From Haloarchaeobius amylolyticus (GTDB lineage: Archaea; Halobacteriota; Halobacteria; Halobacteriales; Natrialbaceae): a stretch of 64,000 nucleotides of DNA. A model generated the notes under the pieces. That model was given only the letters and a program-made list of their open reading frames with translations. It did no database searches and had not been told where the DNA came from. The DNA is taken from positions 1,302,001-1,366,000 of the forward strand of contig NZ_JANHDH010000001.1 in the NCBI RefSeq assembly GCF_026616195.1, written 5' to 3'. Both the position numbers and the translations under genes were made by a program. This document shows, in pieces, positions 8,427-16,729 of the stretch. The number at the start of each line of letters is the position of its first letter. The stretch's first letter is position 1.

Positions 8427-8684
8427 TCAGAGCACCTTCACGTGGAACGCGACGCCCCAGACGAACGCCAGCACTGCCACGACGACCCCGGACAGGACGA
8501 TGGAGACCGTATCGGCCGTGGCGACGATGTCCGGGTTCGCTGCGATGGTCTGTGCCAGCGATTCGACCGTCCTGGCGATGTCCTCTGCATCGACGAACAA
8601 CTTCAGGTAGTCCTTGAGATACGTCCCCCCGAGTAGCATCACGAACGCCGAGGCGGCGTGTGACGCCCCTGATCGTGTCGGCAT
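8427..8684 (-). CDS. Small membrane protein, unknown
   Basis: 85 residues from the ATG at 8684. Two hydrophobic segments are visible: ASAFVMLLGGTYL (about 9-21) and VSIVLSGVVVAVLAFVWGVAF (about 59-79), separated by an amphipathic, acidic stretch (VDAEDIARTVESLAQTIAANPD). A TATA-like ACTTTTGTAC on the minus strand at about 8708-8716 sits 28 bp upstream and supports this start. It follows the heme cluster's first gene head to tail but has its own promoter. I do not recognise a family. Confidence 0.6.
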   Translation of the reverse strand: MPTRSGASHAASAFVMLLGGTYLKDYLKLFVDAEDIARTVESLAQTIAANPDIVATADTVSIVLSGVVVAVLAFVWGVAFHVKVL

Positions 8685-8781
8685 AGGAGAAAGTACCGCA
8701 TCCGCGTACAAAAGTTTCAGTCGTGGGAGGCCGTCCCCATCGGAGAGAGTCCGGGCCCAGCGTCCATCGAGCTCGCGGGTC

Positions 8782-9186
8782 CTACGACCCGCGAACGCCC
8801 GTCACGTCGTAGCCCAGCTCCTCGATGTCGGCGAGGATGGCCTCGTGGTCCGCGGCCGCCTCGTAGTAGATGACGATGTCGAAGCTCCCGTTCCGGAGGA
8901 GCTGCTGGCACTCCCAGACGAACTCCTCGCCGTCGAGGGTGAGGCCCTGGTGCTGGTTCGAGGAGAAGTTGGGGTCGTCGTTGCCGGAGTTCACGTAGAC
9001 GTCCTTCGGGTCGTGGCCCGCGTGCTCGGCGATGATGTCGCCGACGTCGAGCGTCGCCTGCATCATCTGGACGTCCTCCTGTCCGGCGTACTCGGTGTGG
9101 ACGATGGCCCCGTTGAGCTGGATCTCGCCCGGTTCGAGCAGGGCCTTCGTGCGGCGCTTCAGGTCGTCGTCGACGGTGTCGGACAT
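8782..9186 (-). CDS. DUF5778-like conserved haloarchaeal protein
   Basis: 134 residues, acidic, soluble. It contains the conserved-looking run GIIAEHAGHDP-type (IIAEHAGHDPKDVYV), NQHQGLTLDGEEFVWECQQLL and a C-terminal FDIVIYYEAAADHEAIL. I recall this arrangement from the haloarchaeal family DUF5778; its function is unknown. The start at 9186 (MSDTVDDDL) is preferred over upstream codons, which fall in the uppS promoter region. It is divergent from uppS with 109 bp between the starts. Confidence 0.65.
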   Translation of the reverse strand: MSDTVDDDLKRRTKALLEPGEIQLNGAIVHTEYAGQEDVQMMQATLDVGDIIAEHAGHDPKDVYVNSGNDDPNFSSNQHQGLTLDGEEFVWECQQLLRNGSFDIVIYYEAAADHEAILADIEELGYDVTGVRGS

Positions 9187-9295
9187 GCGCGGGACTCGTC
9201 TCGCCCCACAGATAGCACTCACGGTCCGTGGCCGCCACAGGTGGTTAGGCCCGGAACACAAGACACATTAGCGCCATGGCTGTTATCACCGTCAA

Positions 9296-10219
9296 ATGCG
9301 CTCCTGGCTCAGGCGACAGTGGCGATCCGGGTACGAGCGACTGCTTCGCCGGGAGATATCGGGTACGCCCACCCACGTCGCGGTCATCCAGGACGGGAAC
9401 CGCCGGTACGCCCGGAAACAGGGCGAAGACGCGCCGGACGGCCACCGCGAGGGCGCCCAGACGACCGAGCAGGTGCTCCAGTGGTGCCAGGACCTCGACA
9501 TCGAGGAACTGACCCTCTACGCGTTCTCGACCGAGAACTTCGAGCGCCCACAGGAGGAACTCGACCCGCTGTTCGACCTGCTGGCGCGCAAGCTCCGCGA
9601 GTTCGCGGACAACGAGAAGGTCCACGAGAACGAGGTCCGCATCCGGGCCATCGGCGACACCTCGATGCTGCCCGAGCGCGTCCGGTCGGCGGTCCGCTAC
9701 GCCGACGAGCAGACCCGCGAGTACGACCAGTTCGTGCTGAACATCGCGCTGGCGTACGGCGGCCGCAACGAGTTGCTCACCGCGGCCCGGACCGTCGCCG
9801 AGTCGGTCGACGCGGGCGAACTGGACCCCACCGACATCGACGTGGCGACCATCGAGGAGCGCCTGTACGGCCAGTCGGTCCGCGACGTCGACCTCATCAT
9901 CCGGACCGGCGGCGACGAGCGCACCTCGAACTTCCTGCCGTGGCACGCCAACGGGAACGAGGCCGCGGTCTTCTTCTGTGCGCCGTACTGGCCGGAGTTC
10001 TCGAAGGTGGACTTCCTGCGGGCCATCCGGACCTACGAGAACCGCGAGCACTCCTGGCGCCAGACCCGCGCCCGGCGCGCCCTCGCCCTGCTCCGGGCGT
10101 TCGGGACGGCCGAACTGGAGGAGGCGCGGACCGTCGTCGACCGCTTCCGGGACTCGCTCTCGGGCGAGGAACGCGACGAGGCGAACCGGGTGACCGAGGA
10201 GCCACAGCCCGCGGACTGA
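9296..10219 (+). CDS. uppS: cis-Prenyltransferase (undecaprenyl/polyprenyl diphosphate synthase family), catalytic type
   Basis: 307 residues. It condenses isopentenyl diphosphate onto an allylic primer to make long polyprenyl diphosphate for glycan carrier lipids. Motif HVAVIQDGNRRYARK (catalytic Asp33) is intact; LTLYAFSTENFERP, NIALAYGGRNELL and IIRTGGDERTSNFLPW follow, and the Glu of GNEAAVFF aligns with the metal-binding Glu of the YAELYF motif. The RTGGDERTSNFLPWHANGNEA region differs from the usual RTSGExRLSNFLLWQxAYAE. A longer C-terminal tail (about 50 residues) follows. CATTAG at 9266-9271, 28 bp before the ATG, is a likely TATA box. A second, degenerate homologue lies at 14194-14802. 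Confidence 0.9.
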   Translation: MRSWLRRQWRSGYERLLRREISGTPTHVAVIQDGNRRYARKQGEDAPDGHREGAQTTEQVLQWCQDLDIEELTLYAFSTENFERPQEELDPLFDLLARKLREFADNEKVHENEVRIRAIGDTSMLPERVRSAVRYADEQTREYDQFVLNIALAYGGRNELLTAARTVAESVDAGELDPTDIDVATIEERLYGQSVRDVDLIIRTGGDERTSNFLPWHANGNEAAVFFCAPYWPEFSKVDFLRAIRTYENREHSWRQTRARRALALLRAFGTAELEEARTVVDRFRDSLSGEERDEANRVTEEPQPAD

Positions 10220-10228
10220 GTCCTCGGC

Positions 10229-10726
10229 TCACCGCAGCGCCAGTATCGACAGGAACGACCCGACCACGAGCAGCGCGACCCCCGTCGGCGGGACACTCCC
10301 GACCGAGAGCCGGTAGGCCGCGTAGCCCACCCCGGCCACGGCCCCGGCGACGACCGCGATGCGACCGCTCGCGAGGAGTTCGAACCGGGCCGTCTCCGCG
10401 GCCGGGACCAGCCGGTCGAGGGAGGTCGCCCGCGCGGCCGCGTCGTACGCGACGAACACCCCGACGACGCCGAGGAGCACCACCCGAACCGGCAGGCCGC
10501 CGTAGGCGCCGAGCAGGACGGCCGAAAGCAGCGCGAGCGCGCCGAGGCGACGCCCGCGCCGTGAGTCGTGGATGGCGCCCGCACCGAGCAGGCCCGTCCC
10601 GGCGACGGCGAGGACGGTCCCGGCGAGCGAGACGGCGGCGAGGAACGTCACGACCAGCGCGGCCGCGAGGGCGACCCAGACACCGGGACGGGGCGTCGAA
10701 TCACCCCCGGCTTCGGCGGCACTCAT
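10229..10726 (-). CDS. Membrane protein of the DUF58 cluster (DUF7519-like)
   Basis: 165 residues, mostly hydrophobic: about five membrane segments (VWVALAAALVVTFLAAVSLAG, VLAVAGTGLLGAGAI, LGALALLSAVLLGAYGGL, VVLLGVVGVFVAYDAAA and two near the C-terminus). No catalytic motif. The ATG at 10726 is chosen because it overlaps the stop of the DUF58 gene as ATGA, showing translational coupling. It is the last gene of a four-gene operon (12568-13356, 12014-12571, 10723-12021, then this one). The DUF number is from memory of similar haloarchaeal clusters; function is unknown. Confidence 0.65.
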   Translation of the reverse strand: MSAAEAGGDSTPRPGVWVALAAALVVTFLAAVSLAGTVLAVAGTGLLGAGAIHDSRRGRRLGALALLSAVLLGAYGGLPVRVVLLGVVGVFVAYDAAARATSLDRLVPAAETARFELLASGRIAVVAGAVAGVGYAAYRLSVGSVPPTGVALLVVGSFLSILALR

Positions 10727-12021
10727 CTGACCCACCCCCCGCGGCGGAACGCGGCCGTCGCGTCGCCCGATTCCCAGTCGAGGACCGGGATGCCGGCCCG
10801 GCGCAGGTCACGGACTCGGGTCCGCCGTTCGAGGTGGGCCAGTCGTTGCCCCGCGGTGGCGGTCGCGGTCGGGTCGGGCGCGACCACCGACACCGGCGTC
10901 CCACTCACGTCGAGCCGACGCGCCAGCGCTGCCACCTCGTCGTCACACAGCGGCGTCAGCAGGCAGACCTGCGCCCCCGCCGGGAGCCGCGACCGGAGCG
11001 TCGTCTCGGCGGCCGCCAGGTCCAGGTCGGCCGACTCCCCTGGCGCCCCGGCCGTGTCGTCGATGGCCTGCCGGAGCCGCACGTGATGGGTCCGCCCGGT
11101 CCCGGGGCGCGTCCAGTCGAGGCCGTCCCCGAGCACCGCGAGCCCGACCTGTGCCTCGTCGAGGCCGGCGACGAGCGTCCGGGCCGCGTCGAGACACCGC
11201 CGCCGTGCGTCCGGCGGCTCGCCCGGCGACTGCAGGAACGCCGCGGCGCGCCCGTCCACGACGAGGACGACGGTCGGGGCGCGCTCCTCGCGGAAGGTGA
11301 CCGTCGTGAGGCGGCCGTCGCGGGCCAGCCGCGCCCAGTCGACCCGGGCCAGCGGGTCCCCGCGGCGGTACTCCCGGACCCCGAAGAACGAGGCCCCGTC
11401 GCCGCTACCGGTGCCGGTGACCCGCCCGGGCAGGCCACCGCGGGGTGGGCGCAGGTGGATGCCGGGGGCTGCGGGCAGGGCAGCAGCGCACCGGATCGGC
11501 GTCTCGTCCACGGCCGGTTCTCCCACGACCGACACGTCCCCGAGCCGGTCCGTGCAGACGACGCGGGGCGACTCGAACCGGTATCTGCCGGGGGTCGCCG
11601 TGACGGTGTAGGTGACAGAGAGCGACTCGCCGGGGCGCAGGGAGCCCACAGTCTCGGGTGTTCCATCGACGACCTCGAGGCCGGTCGGCATCCGGTCCGC
11701 CACGCGAACGTCGGGGAGGGTCGCCTCGCCGGTGTTCTCGACGCGGAGGGCGACCGACACCCTGTCGCCGGCCGCGGGCGCCGGGTCGCTCACCGTTCTG
11801 GAACAGGCCAGCGACGGGTCGGGCGCGCTGGTGGCGGCGCGGGCGACCGCCAGCCCGACGCAGACCACGCCCGCGAGGAGGACCGCCGGGTTCGCGGAGA
11901 GCGTCCCGAGCGCGACGACGGCGAGCGCGAGGGGGACGATACCGCGCCAGCGACCCGTCTCGACGACCTGCCAGCCGGCGTCCAGTTCCGGGCCCGACTC
12001 CGGGACCTGTTCCTCACCCAT
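10723..12021 (-). CDS. DUF58 domain protein (vWA-like, MoxR-cluster type)
   Basis: 432 residues. Two hydrophobic stretches (about 27-60) are followed by a CARDB-like extracellular-type domain (VALRVENTGEATLPDVRVADRMPTGLEVV, about 85-150). The DUF58 core is GDGASFFGVREYRRGDPLARVDWARLARDGRLTTVTFREERAPTVVLVVDG (about 208-260), which is diagnostic. DUF58 proteins usually work with MoxR AAA+ ATPases in complex assembly or chaperone-like roles. The start overlaps the preceding stop by 8 bp. No MoxR gene is in this operon as visible here. Confidence 0.85.
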   Translation of the reverse strand: MGEEQVPESGPELDAGWQVVETGRWRGIVPLALAVVALGTLSANPAVLLAGVVCVGLAVARAATSAPDPSLACSRTVSDPAPAAGDRVSVALRVENTGEATLPDVRVADRMPTGLEVVDGTPETVGSLRPGESLSVTYTVTATPGRYRFESPRVVCTDRLGDVSVVGEPAVDETPIRCAAALPAAPGIHLRPPRGGLPGRVTGTGSGDGASFFGVREYRRGDPLARVDWARLARDGRLTTVTFREERAPTVVLVVDGRAAAFLQSPGEPPDARRRCLDAARTLVAGLDEAQVGLAVLGDGLDWTRPGTGRTHHVRLRQAIDDTAGAPGESADLDLAAAETTLRSRLPAGAQVCLLTPLCDDEVAALARRLDVSGTPVSVVAPDPTATATAGQRLAHLERRTRVRDLRRAGIPVLDWESGDATAAFRRGGWVR

Positions 12022-12571
12022 CGCGTCCCTCCTCGATGGCGGTCAGTTCGGCCAGAGCCCGGCGGGCCCGGCGACGGAGGGGTGGGTCGCCGGTCCGGAC
12101 GGTCCGGAGGTGGTCTCCCAGCGAGTACGAGGGCCGGAGCCCATCGGTGAAGAAGGCCGCCGCGACCGGGTCGTCCGTCCACTCGCCGGTCGCCAGCCAC
12201 TCGCGGGCGGTCGCCGCGGTGCAGTCGTACCGGGCGACGAGCACGTCGACCGCGACGGCCTCCAGCCGGGCCGCGACCTCCTCGCGGGCGTCGTCACCCC
12301 GGCGGCGGCCTGCTGCGGTCACGTCGTCGAGCAGGGCGTCCATCGCGGCACCCGGGTCGGTCGGCGTCGGACCGCCGGGGGCATCGACGTGCTGGTTTGC
12401 TGTGTCGCGGTCGCGGTAGCCGAGTGCGAGTGCAGCACCGGCCGCGGCGACGCCACCGACCACGAGGACGGCGACCGCGAACCCGGGGCCGGTGTCGAGG
12501 CCCGGCGCGACGACGGTCGCAAGGCCGGCCACGATGCAGGCGGCGCCCGGAAGCAGCAGCCACCGTCTCAT
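12014..12571 (-). CDS. Small membrane protein of the DUF58 cluster (DUF7269-like)
   Basis: 185 residues. Two membrane segments at the N-terminus (WLLLPGAACIVAGLATVVAPG and GFAVAVLVVGGVAAAGAALALGY, about 4-50) are followed by a cytosolic part with predicted helices (AAMDALLDDVTAAGRRRGDDAREEVAARLEAVAVDVLV) and a basic segment LRRRARRALAEL. The ATG overlaps the stop of the DUF4129 gene as ATGA (12568-12571). It lies between DUF4129 and DUF58 genes, as in other haloarchaeal clusters. Function unknown; the DUF number is a recollection. Confidence 0.62.
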   Translation of the reverse strand: MRRWLLLPGAACIVAGLATVVAPGLDTGPGFAVAVLVVGGVAAAGAALALGYRDRDTANQHVDAPGGPTPTDPGAAMDALLDDVTAAGRRRGDDAREEVAARLEAVAVDVLVARYDCTAATAREWLATGEWTDDPVAAAFFTDGLRPSYSLGDHLRTVRTGDPPLRRRARRALAELTAIEEGRDG

Positions 12572-13356
12572 CGCTCTGCCTCCGCGGTGCTGGCGAGGTC
12601 GGCCGCCGTCTCGGCGTGGTCGGTCGGGTCGGCGCCGCCGTAGCGGACCTGCTCGTACAGCCGGGTCAACTGCCGGACGGCGGCGGCGTCACGGCCGGCG
12701 TCGATGGCCGCCCGGGCGAACTCGCCGGGGGTCCGCGATGCGGGCCGGGGCAGGTCGAGGTCGCCGACCATCTGCTGCCAGGCGCGGGTCACCGGGTCGG
12801 TCGCGGGCAAGTCGGCGGGATGTGGTCGCCCGGTCGTCGTGTCCGTGTCTGGCGACTGGCCGGCGTCGGAGGACGGGGCGGCCACCGCCGGGCCGTCGCC
12901 GCCCCGGAAGACGTACCAGCCGGCGGCGAGGACGCCGGCGAGGGCGACGACGCCGGCGGCCCCGGAGACCGGACTCGTGCCGAGCGTCGGGACCCGGACG
13001 GTCGCGTCCGGGCGATACGCCACGAAGCCGGCGACGGCGACCCCGAGGGCGACCCCCGTGAGACCGATGGCGCGCCGACGCGAGGGGACCGCGGCGTAGG
13101 CGACTGCGATGGCCCCGACGCCGAGGACGAGCAGGAACCGCAGGTAGGTATCCTGCCCCATGCCGCCGCCGGTCGGTGGCTGTGGCCCGCCCGGGCCTGC
13201 ACTGGCTGACTGGGGCAGGTCGGTCGTCGACGCGGGCGGCGCGTCGTGGGCTCCTGCGCCGGTCCCGTCGATGCCGGCCAGTGACCCGGCCGCGACGCCG
13301 AGTGCGAGGACGACGAGGACCGCGACCACGACCGCGTGGAGGGCGTGTCGTGTCAC
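12568..13356 (-). CDS. DUF4129 domain membrane protein, first gene of the DUF58 operon
   Basis: 262 residues from a GTG at 13356. Membrane segments: VVVAVLVVLALGVAAGSLAG (about 9-28), YLRFLLVLGVGAIAVAYAAV, AIGLTGVALGVAVAGFVAY and GAAGVVALAGVLAAGWYVF. The soluble C-terminus (about 185-262) has the DUF4129 pattern AWQQMVGDL...RTPGEFARAAIDAG...VRQLTRLYEQVRYGG, found in transglutaminase/MoxR clusters. The GTG is chosen because a TATA box (ATTTAAA, 13381-13387) lies about 28 bp upstream. The frame is open further up to 13413, but those codons lie across the promoter. It heads four coupled genes. Confidence 0.75.
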   Translation of the reverse strand: MTRHALHAVVVAVLVVLALGVAAGSLAGIDGTGAGAHDAPPASTTDLPQSASAGPGGPQPPTGGGMGQDTYLRFLLVLGVGAIAVAYAAVPSRRRAIGLTGVALGVAVAGFVAYRPDATVRVPTLGTSPVSGAAGVVALAGVLAAGWYVFRGGDGPAVAAPSSDAGQSPDTDTTTGRPHPADLPATDPVTRAWQQMVGDLDLPRPASRTPGEFARAAIDAGRDAAAVRQLTRLYEQVRYGGADPTDHAETAADLASTAEAER

Positions 13357-13380
13357 GTTCGGAGCATCATCGCAGACCCG

Positions 13381-13387
13381 TTTAAAT
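13381..13387 (-). promoter_or_regulatory. TATA box of the DUF4129-DUF58 operon
   Basis: The minus strand reads ATTTAAA, centred 28 bp before the GTG at 13356. It sets the GTG as a leaderless start and is the only promoter-like signal seen for the whole four-gene operon. Confidence 0.55.
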
Positions 13388-13557
13388 CTGGCCGAGTTCG
13401 TGTCTGGAACCAAACCTGTGCCGGGGCGAATCCGGCGTGGGTGGCAGCCTACAGGCCGACAGCGGCGGCTCGTTCTGGCCGTCTGACCGGTCTAACGACC
13501 CGTTCGTCGCGGTGAACTGACGAGAGCGTTAATCCCGCTGGTACCGTCTGGTAACGT

Positions 13558-14175
13558 ATGGCAGAGACACTCTCGGGTCGAGAGGGAGAGATCGAGACCC
13601 GGACCATTCTCGGACAGCCCGCACACGTCTGGCAGTCGCCGGACGAGGTCTTCATCGAGTGGCGACCGACCCGGCCCGCGTACTTCCACGTCGCCGAGGG
13701 CGACGTCGTCAAGGACGCCGACCGGGACGTCGAATCCCCCCTCATCAAGCAGTGGACCGTGACAGACATCACGCCGGAGACGGTCGTCGCCGAGCGCGTC
13801 GACGACGGGGAGGTCGACATCCGCGAGTGGGACCGGGCGGAGTTCGAGCGCAAGCTCGTCACCCAGACCTACGCGACCAACCTCACCGACTTCGAACGCG
13901 TCACCGTCCACCAGTTCGGGCGCTGGGGCCTCGACGCGGTCGAACACGCCGAACACACCTACGTCGGCGACCCCTACGTGATGGTGCTCGCCTACGGCAA
14001 CAACGGCGAGAAGTACGGCCGGCGCTACCACTTCGTCTCGCGCGAGGACGACGAGAACGTCACCCTCTGGCGGCAGGACCTCGCGGTGAGCAAGCTCCCC
14101 GCCGCCCTCGCGACGAAGCTCGACCAGCGGGTCACCACCGCGTTGGAGGCCGAGGGCTACCGGGTCCAGGAGTGA
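13558..14175 (+). CDS. Conserved haloarchaeal protein, unknown
   Basis: 205 residues, acidic, soluble, with no signal peptide or membrane segment. The first part is beta-rich (TILGQPAHVWQSPDEVFIEWRPTRPAYFHVAEGDVV) and the middle has EFERKLVTQTYATNLTDFERVTVHQFGRWGLDAVEHAEHTYVGDPYVMVLAYGNNG. No motif points to an activity. GTTAATC at 13528-13534 lies 27 bp before the ATG, giving a leaderless promoter. It converges on the second cis-prenyltransferase-like gene. I do not recognise the family. Confidence 0.65.
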   Translation: MAETLSGREGEIETRTILGQPAHVWQSPDEVFIEWRPTRPAYFHVAEGDVVKDADRDVESPLIKQWTVTDITPETVVAERVDDGEVDIREWDRAEFERKLVTQTYATNLTDFERVTVHQFGRWGLDAVEHAEHTYVGDPYVMVLAYGNNGEKYGRRYHFVSREDDENVTLWRQDLAVSKLPAALATKLDQRVTTALEAEGYRVQE

Positions 14176-14193
14176 GTCGGTACCCGCGGGCGG

Positions 14194-14802
14194 CTACCGA
14201 CCGAACCGCCGGTTGCGGTCCTGGTACTCCCGGAGCGCCCGCAGGAAGTCCCGGCGGCGGAAGTCCCGCCAGTTCACGTCGGTGAAGTAGAGCTCTGAGT
14301 AGACGGACTGCCAGATCATGAAGTCCGAGAGGCGCTCGGCCCCCGTCTTGATGACGAGGTCCGGCTCCGCGGGGAACACGAGCCGCTCCTCGATGTCCGA
14401 CTCGTCGATGTCGTCGGGCTCGAGGTCGCCGTCGGCCACCTCGCCGGCGACGCTGCGGACCGCGGTCGTGAACTCGTGCTTGCCGCCGAGGCCGATGCTC
14501 ACCTGGATGGGGGCGTCGGCGCGCTCGGCGTCGTCCGGGCCCCGGACAGCGACCTCGGCGGGGGCGTCGATGCGGTCGAACTCCCTGACCAGGGTCTCGG
14601 CCGCGGCCGCGTCGAGGACGCTGACGTAGACGGTGATGCGCTCGGCGCCGAACTCGAACGCCCACGAGAAGAAGCGAGACAGCGTCTCGTAGGCGCCCTG
14701 TTCCAGCAGGTCGCGCTCAGTGATGACGAGTGCCACGTGCTCGGGGAGTTCGGTCCGGTCCATCCGGACGCGCATCGCGAGGTAGCTGTCGTACAGTCCC
14801 AC
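14194..14802 (-). CDS. Degenerate cis-prenyltransferase homologue (putative non-catalytic partner)
   Basis: 202 residues from a GTG at 14802. The overall fold matches the UPP synthase family: LPEHVALVITERDLLEQGAYETLSRFFSWAFEFGAERITVYVSVLD at the N-terminus, and VIKTGAERLSDFMIWQSVYSELYFTDVNWRDFRRRDFLRALREYQDRNRRFGR at the C-terminus. The catalytic DGNRR motif is missing: the Asp position is Thr28. The C-terminal RLSDFMIWQxxYxELYFTD block is more canonical than in the catalytic homologue at 9296-10219. Archaeal and eukaryotic enzymes of this family can be heteromers of an active and a degenerate subunit, so a partner role is likely. It is divergent from the DUF92 gene. Confidence 0.8.
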   Translation of the reverse strand: MGLYDSYLAMRVRMDRTELPEHVALVITERDLLEQGAYETLSRFFSWAFEFGAERITVYVSVLDAAAAETLVREFDRIDAPAEVAVRGPDDAERADAPIQVSIGLGGKHEFTTAVRSVAGEVADGDLEPDDIDESDIEERLVFPAEPDLVIKTGAERLSDFMIWQSVYSELYFTDVNWRDFRRRDFLRALREYQDRNRRFGR

Positions 14803-14900
14803 ACCACCCGGTTCCGGGTGCTGGCCCCTGAACCTGTCGCCTCGCGGGCGACCGATGGCTTCGGAAACGGTAAGTACGCCCCGGAAAAAGGGAGACTCGC

Positions 14901-16262
14901 GTGACTACAGCAGTCCGGAGAGCAGGCGCCTTCGCGGCCGTCGGGACGCTCGTACTGGTGGTCCCCGCCTTCGGGGTCGCCGTCGCCGCGCCCCTCGCCC
15001 TCGCCGCCCTCGCGGGAGCGGCCTTCGTCACCGATGGCCCACTGTTCGAGCTGTTCGCCCGTCCGGGCGACCGGAAGGAGAGCCGTCTGTACGGCCTCCT
15101 CGGCTTCGTCCTCTCGATCACCGGCCTCGGCCTCCTGACCACACCCTCGCTCCTCTCGACCGGGGACGTCCCCCAGCTCCCCGTGTCGGTCTACGTCGGG
15201 ACGGTCCTCCTGCTCGTCTACGGGAACCTCACCTCCGAGGTCGTCAAACGCTACCGGACCGGCCCCTTCGCCGCCAGCACCGGCTTCGTCCTCGGCGGGT
15301 TCGTCGCGGGCGTCGCCGGCCAGGCACTCTCGGTCTGGTTGACGACCGCCGCAATCCCGACCGCGACACTGCCGAAGTTCGCCTTCCTCGCCGCGAGCGG
15401 GGCGTTCCTCGGGGCGCTCCTCCGAGCCGCCCTGTTCGAACGAGACGATTCGGTCGTGCTCTTCTCCGTCGGCCTGCTCCTCTGGTTGCTCTTCGAACTC
15501 GCGCCCGCCGTCCACTACCAGGACGTCGCGGCCGCCATCGCCGTCACACTCGCGCTCGGCTACGTCTCCTACGCCCTCCAGACCGCCTCCGTCGAGGGGA
15601 TGCTCACCGGCATCCTCCTCTCGGTCCTCACCATCGTACTCGGCGGCCTCGGCTGGTTCGCGCTCCTCATCACCTTCTTCGGCGTCGGCGCCCTCGCCAC
15701 GAAGTTCAAGTACGACACCAAGAAAGCGCGCGGCGTCGCCGAGGAGAACGAGGGCGCCCGCGGCACGGGGAACGTCCTCGGGAACGCCGCGGTGGCCCTC
15801 GTCGCCGTCCTCGGGTTCGCCGCCGCCAGCGTCGACCTCCTCACCGTCGACCCGACCTACTTCCTGTTCGCGTTCGCCGGCTCGCTCTCGACCGCGCTGA
15901 GCGACACCCTCTCCAGCGAGATCGGCGCCGTCTTCGACGACCCCCGGCTCGTGACGACCTGGCAGCGCGTCGAACCCGGGACCGACGGCGCGGTCACCTG
16001 GCAGGGCGAACTCGCCGGAATCGCCGGCGCGGTCGCCATCGCGACCATCGCGGTCGCGGTGTTCCCCGGCGCCGACCCGAGCATGACCGTCACCCCGACC
16101 GGCGGCGGCGTCGTCCTGCTCGCCGGCGTGGCGGGCATGACGGTCGACAGCCTCCTCGGCGCGACCATCGAGGGCGGCGTCGTCGGGAACCAGGGGGTGA
16201 ACTTCCTCGCGACGCTCTCGGGTGCCATCGTCGCTGTCGGGCTGTTCGTGGTCCTGCTGTGA
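14901..16262 (+). CDS. DUF92 (VTE6-like) integral membrane protein
   Basis: 453 residues from a GTG at 14901, with about 10-12 hydrophobic segments. The C-terminal half has the DUF92/TIGR00297 signature: LGGLGWFALLITFFGVGALATKFKYDTKKARGVAEENEGARGTGNVLGNAAVA, FAGSLSTALSDTLSSEIG and GMTVDSLLGATIEGG. The plant member VTE6 is a phytyl-phosphate kinase, so a role in isoprenyl phosphate phosphorylation or salvage is plausible but not shown for archaea. It is divergent from the degenerate cis-prenyltransferase, which fits a lipid-carrier context. Its stop overlaps the GNAT start (GTGA, 16259-16262). Confidence 0.85.
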   Translation: MTTAVRRAGAFAAVGTLVLVVPAFGVAVAAPLALAALAGAAFVTDGPLFELFARPGDRKESRLYGLLGFVLSITGLGLLTTPSLLSTGDVPQLPVSVYVGTVLLLVYGNLTSEVVKRYRTGPFAASTGFVLGGFVAGVAGQALSVWLTTAAIPTATLPKFAFLAASGAFLGALLRAALFERDDSVVLFSVGLLLWLLFELAPAVHYQDVAAAIAVTLALGYVSYALQTASVEGMLTGILLSVLTIVLGGLGWFALLITFFGVGALATKFKYDTKKARGVAEENEGARGTGNVLGNAAVALVAVLGFAAASVDLLTVDPTYFLFAFAGSLSTALSDTLSSEIGAVFDDPRLVTTWQRVEPGTDGAVTWQGELAGIAGAVAIATIAVAVFPGADPSMTVTPTGGGVVLLAGVAGMTVDSLLGATIEGGVVGNQGVNFLATLSGAIVAVGLFVVLL

Positions 16263-16678
16263 CGACCACCATCCGCCCCGCGGAGGCCCACGACCTGCCC
16301 GCGATCCGCGCGCTCCAGACCTGTCTCCCGGAACCGGCCTCGGACCTGTTCGACTCGCTCCCGCCGGGCGTGACGCTGGTCTCGACCGCCGACGGGGTCG
16401 CGGTCGGCTACATCCACGCCTTCACCGGCGACGCCGCCTTCGCGACCGAGGTGGCCGTCGCACCGGCGCACCGCCGCGAGGGCCGGGCACGAGGGCTGTT
16501 CCAGACGCTGTTCGTCCACCTCAGGCGGGCCGGCTGTCGGTCGGTGACCCTGACGGTCAAGCCCGGGAACGAGCAGGCACGAGAACTGTACGAGGACCTC
16601 GGGTTCGCGGTCGCAGAGCGTGTGCCCGGCTACTTCGAGGACGGCGGGGACGCGCTCCGGATGCGGCGCCCGCTGTAG
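16259..16678 (+). CDS. GNAT-family N-acetyltransferase
   Basis: 139 residues from a GTG that overlaps the DUF92 stop. The GNAT fold is clear: TTIRPAEAHDLPAIRALQ at the start, VGYIHAF, EVAVAPAHRREGRARGLFQTLFVHL (acetyl-CoA pyrophosphate loop, R/QxxGxG/A-like, about 64-75) and LTVKPGNEQARELYEDLGFAVAERVPGYFEDGGDALRM. This C-terminal block resembles RimI-type enzymes that acetylate protein N-termini, but a small-molecule acceptor is equally possible. Translational coupling puts it in an operon with DUF92; the functional link is unclear. Confidence 0.85.
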   Translation: MTTTIRPAEAHDLPAIRALQTCLPEPASDLFDSLPPGVTLVSTADGVAVGYIHAFTGDAAFATEVAVAPAHRREGRARGLFQTLFVHLRRAGCRSVTLTVKPGNEQARELYEDLGFAVAERVPGYFEDGGDALRMRRPL

Positions 16679-16729
16679 GCGGAGACTGGTTTTAGGGGGA
16701 CGCGCCGCGACGAGGCGAGCAGACCCCGA

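Noticed and set aside
8614..12150. 1178-codon plus-strand frame across uppS and the DUF58 genes
   Set aside because: It runs over several convincing genes on both strands and has Arg/Pro-rich shadow composition.
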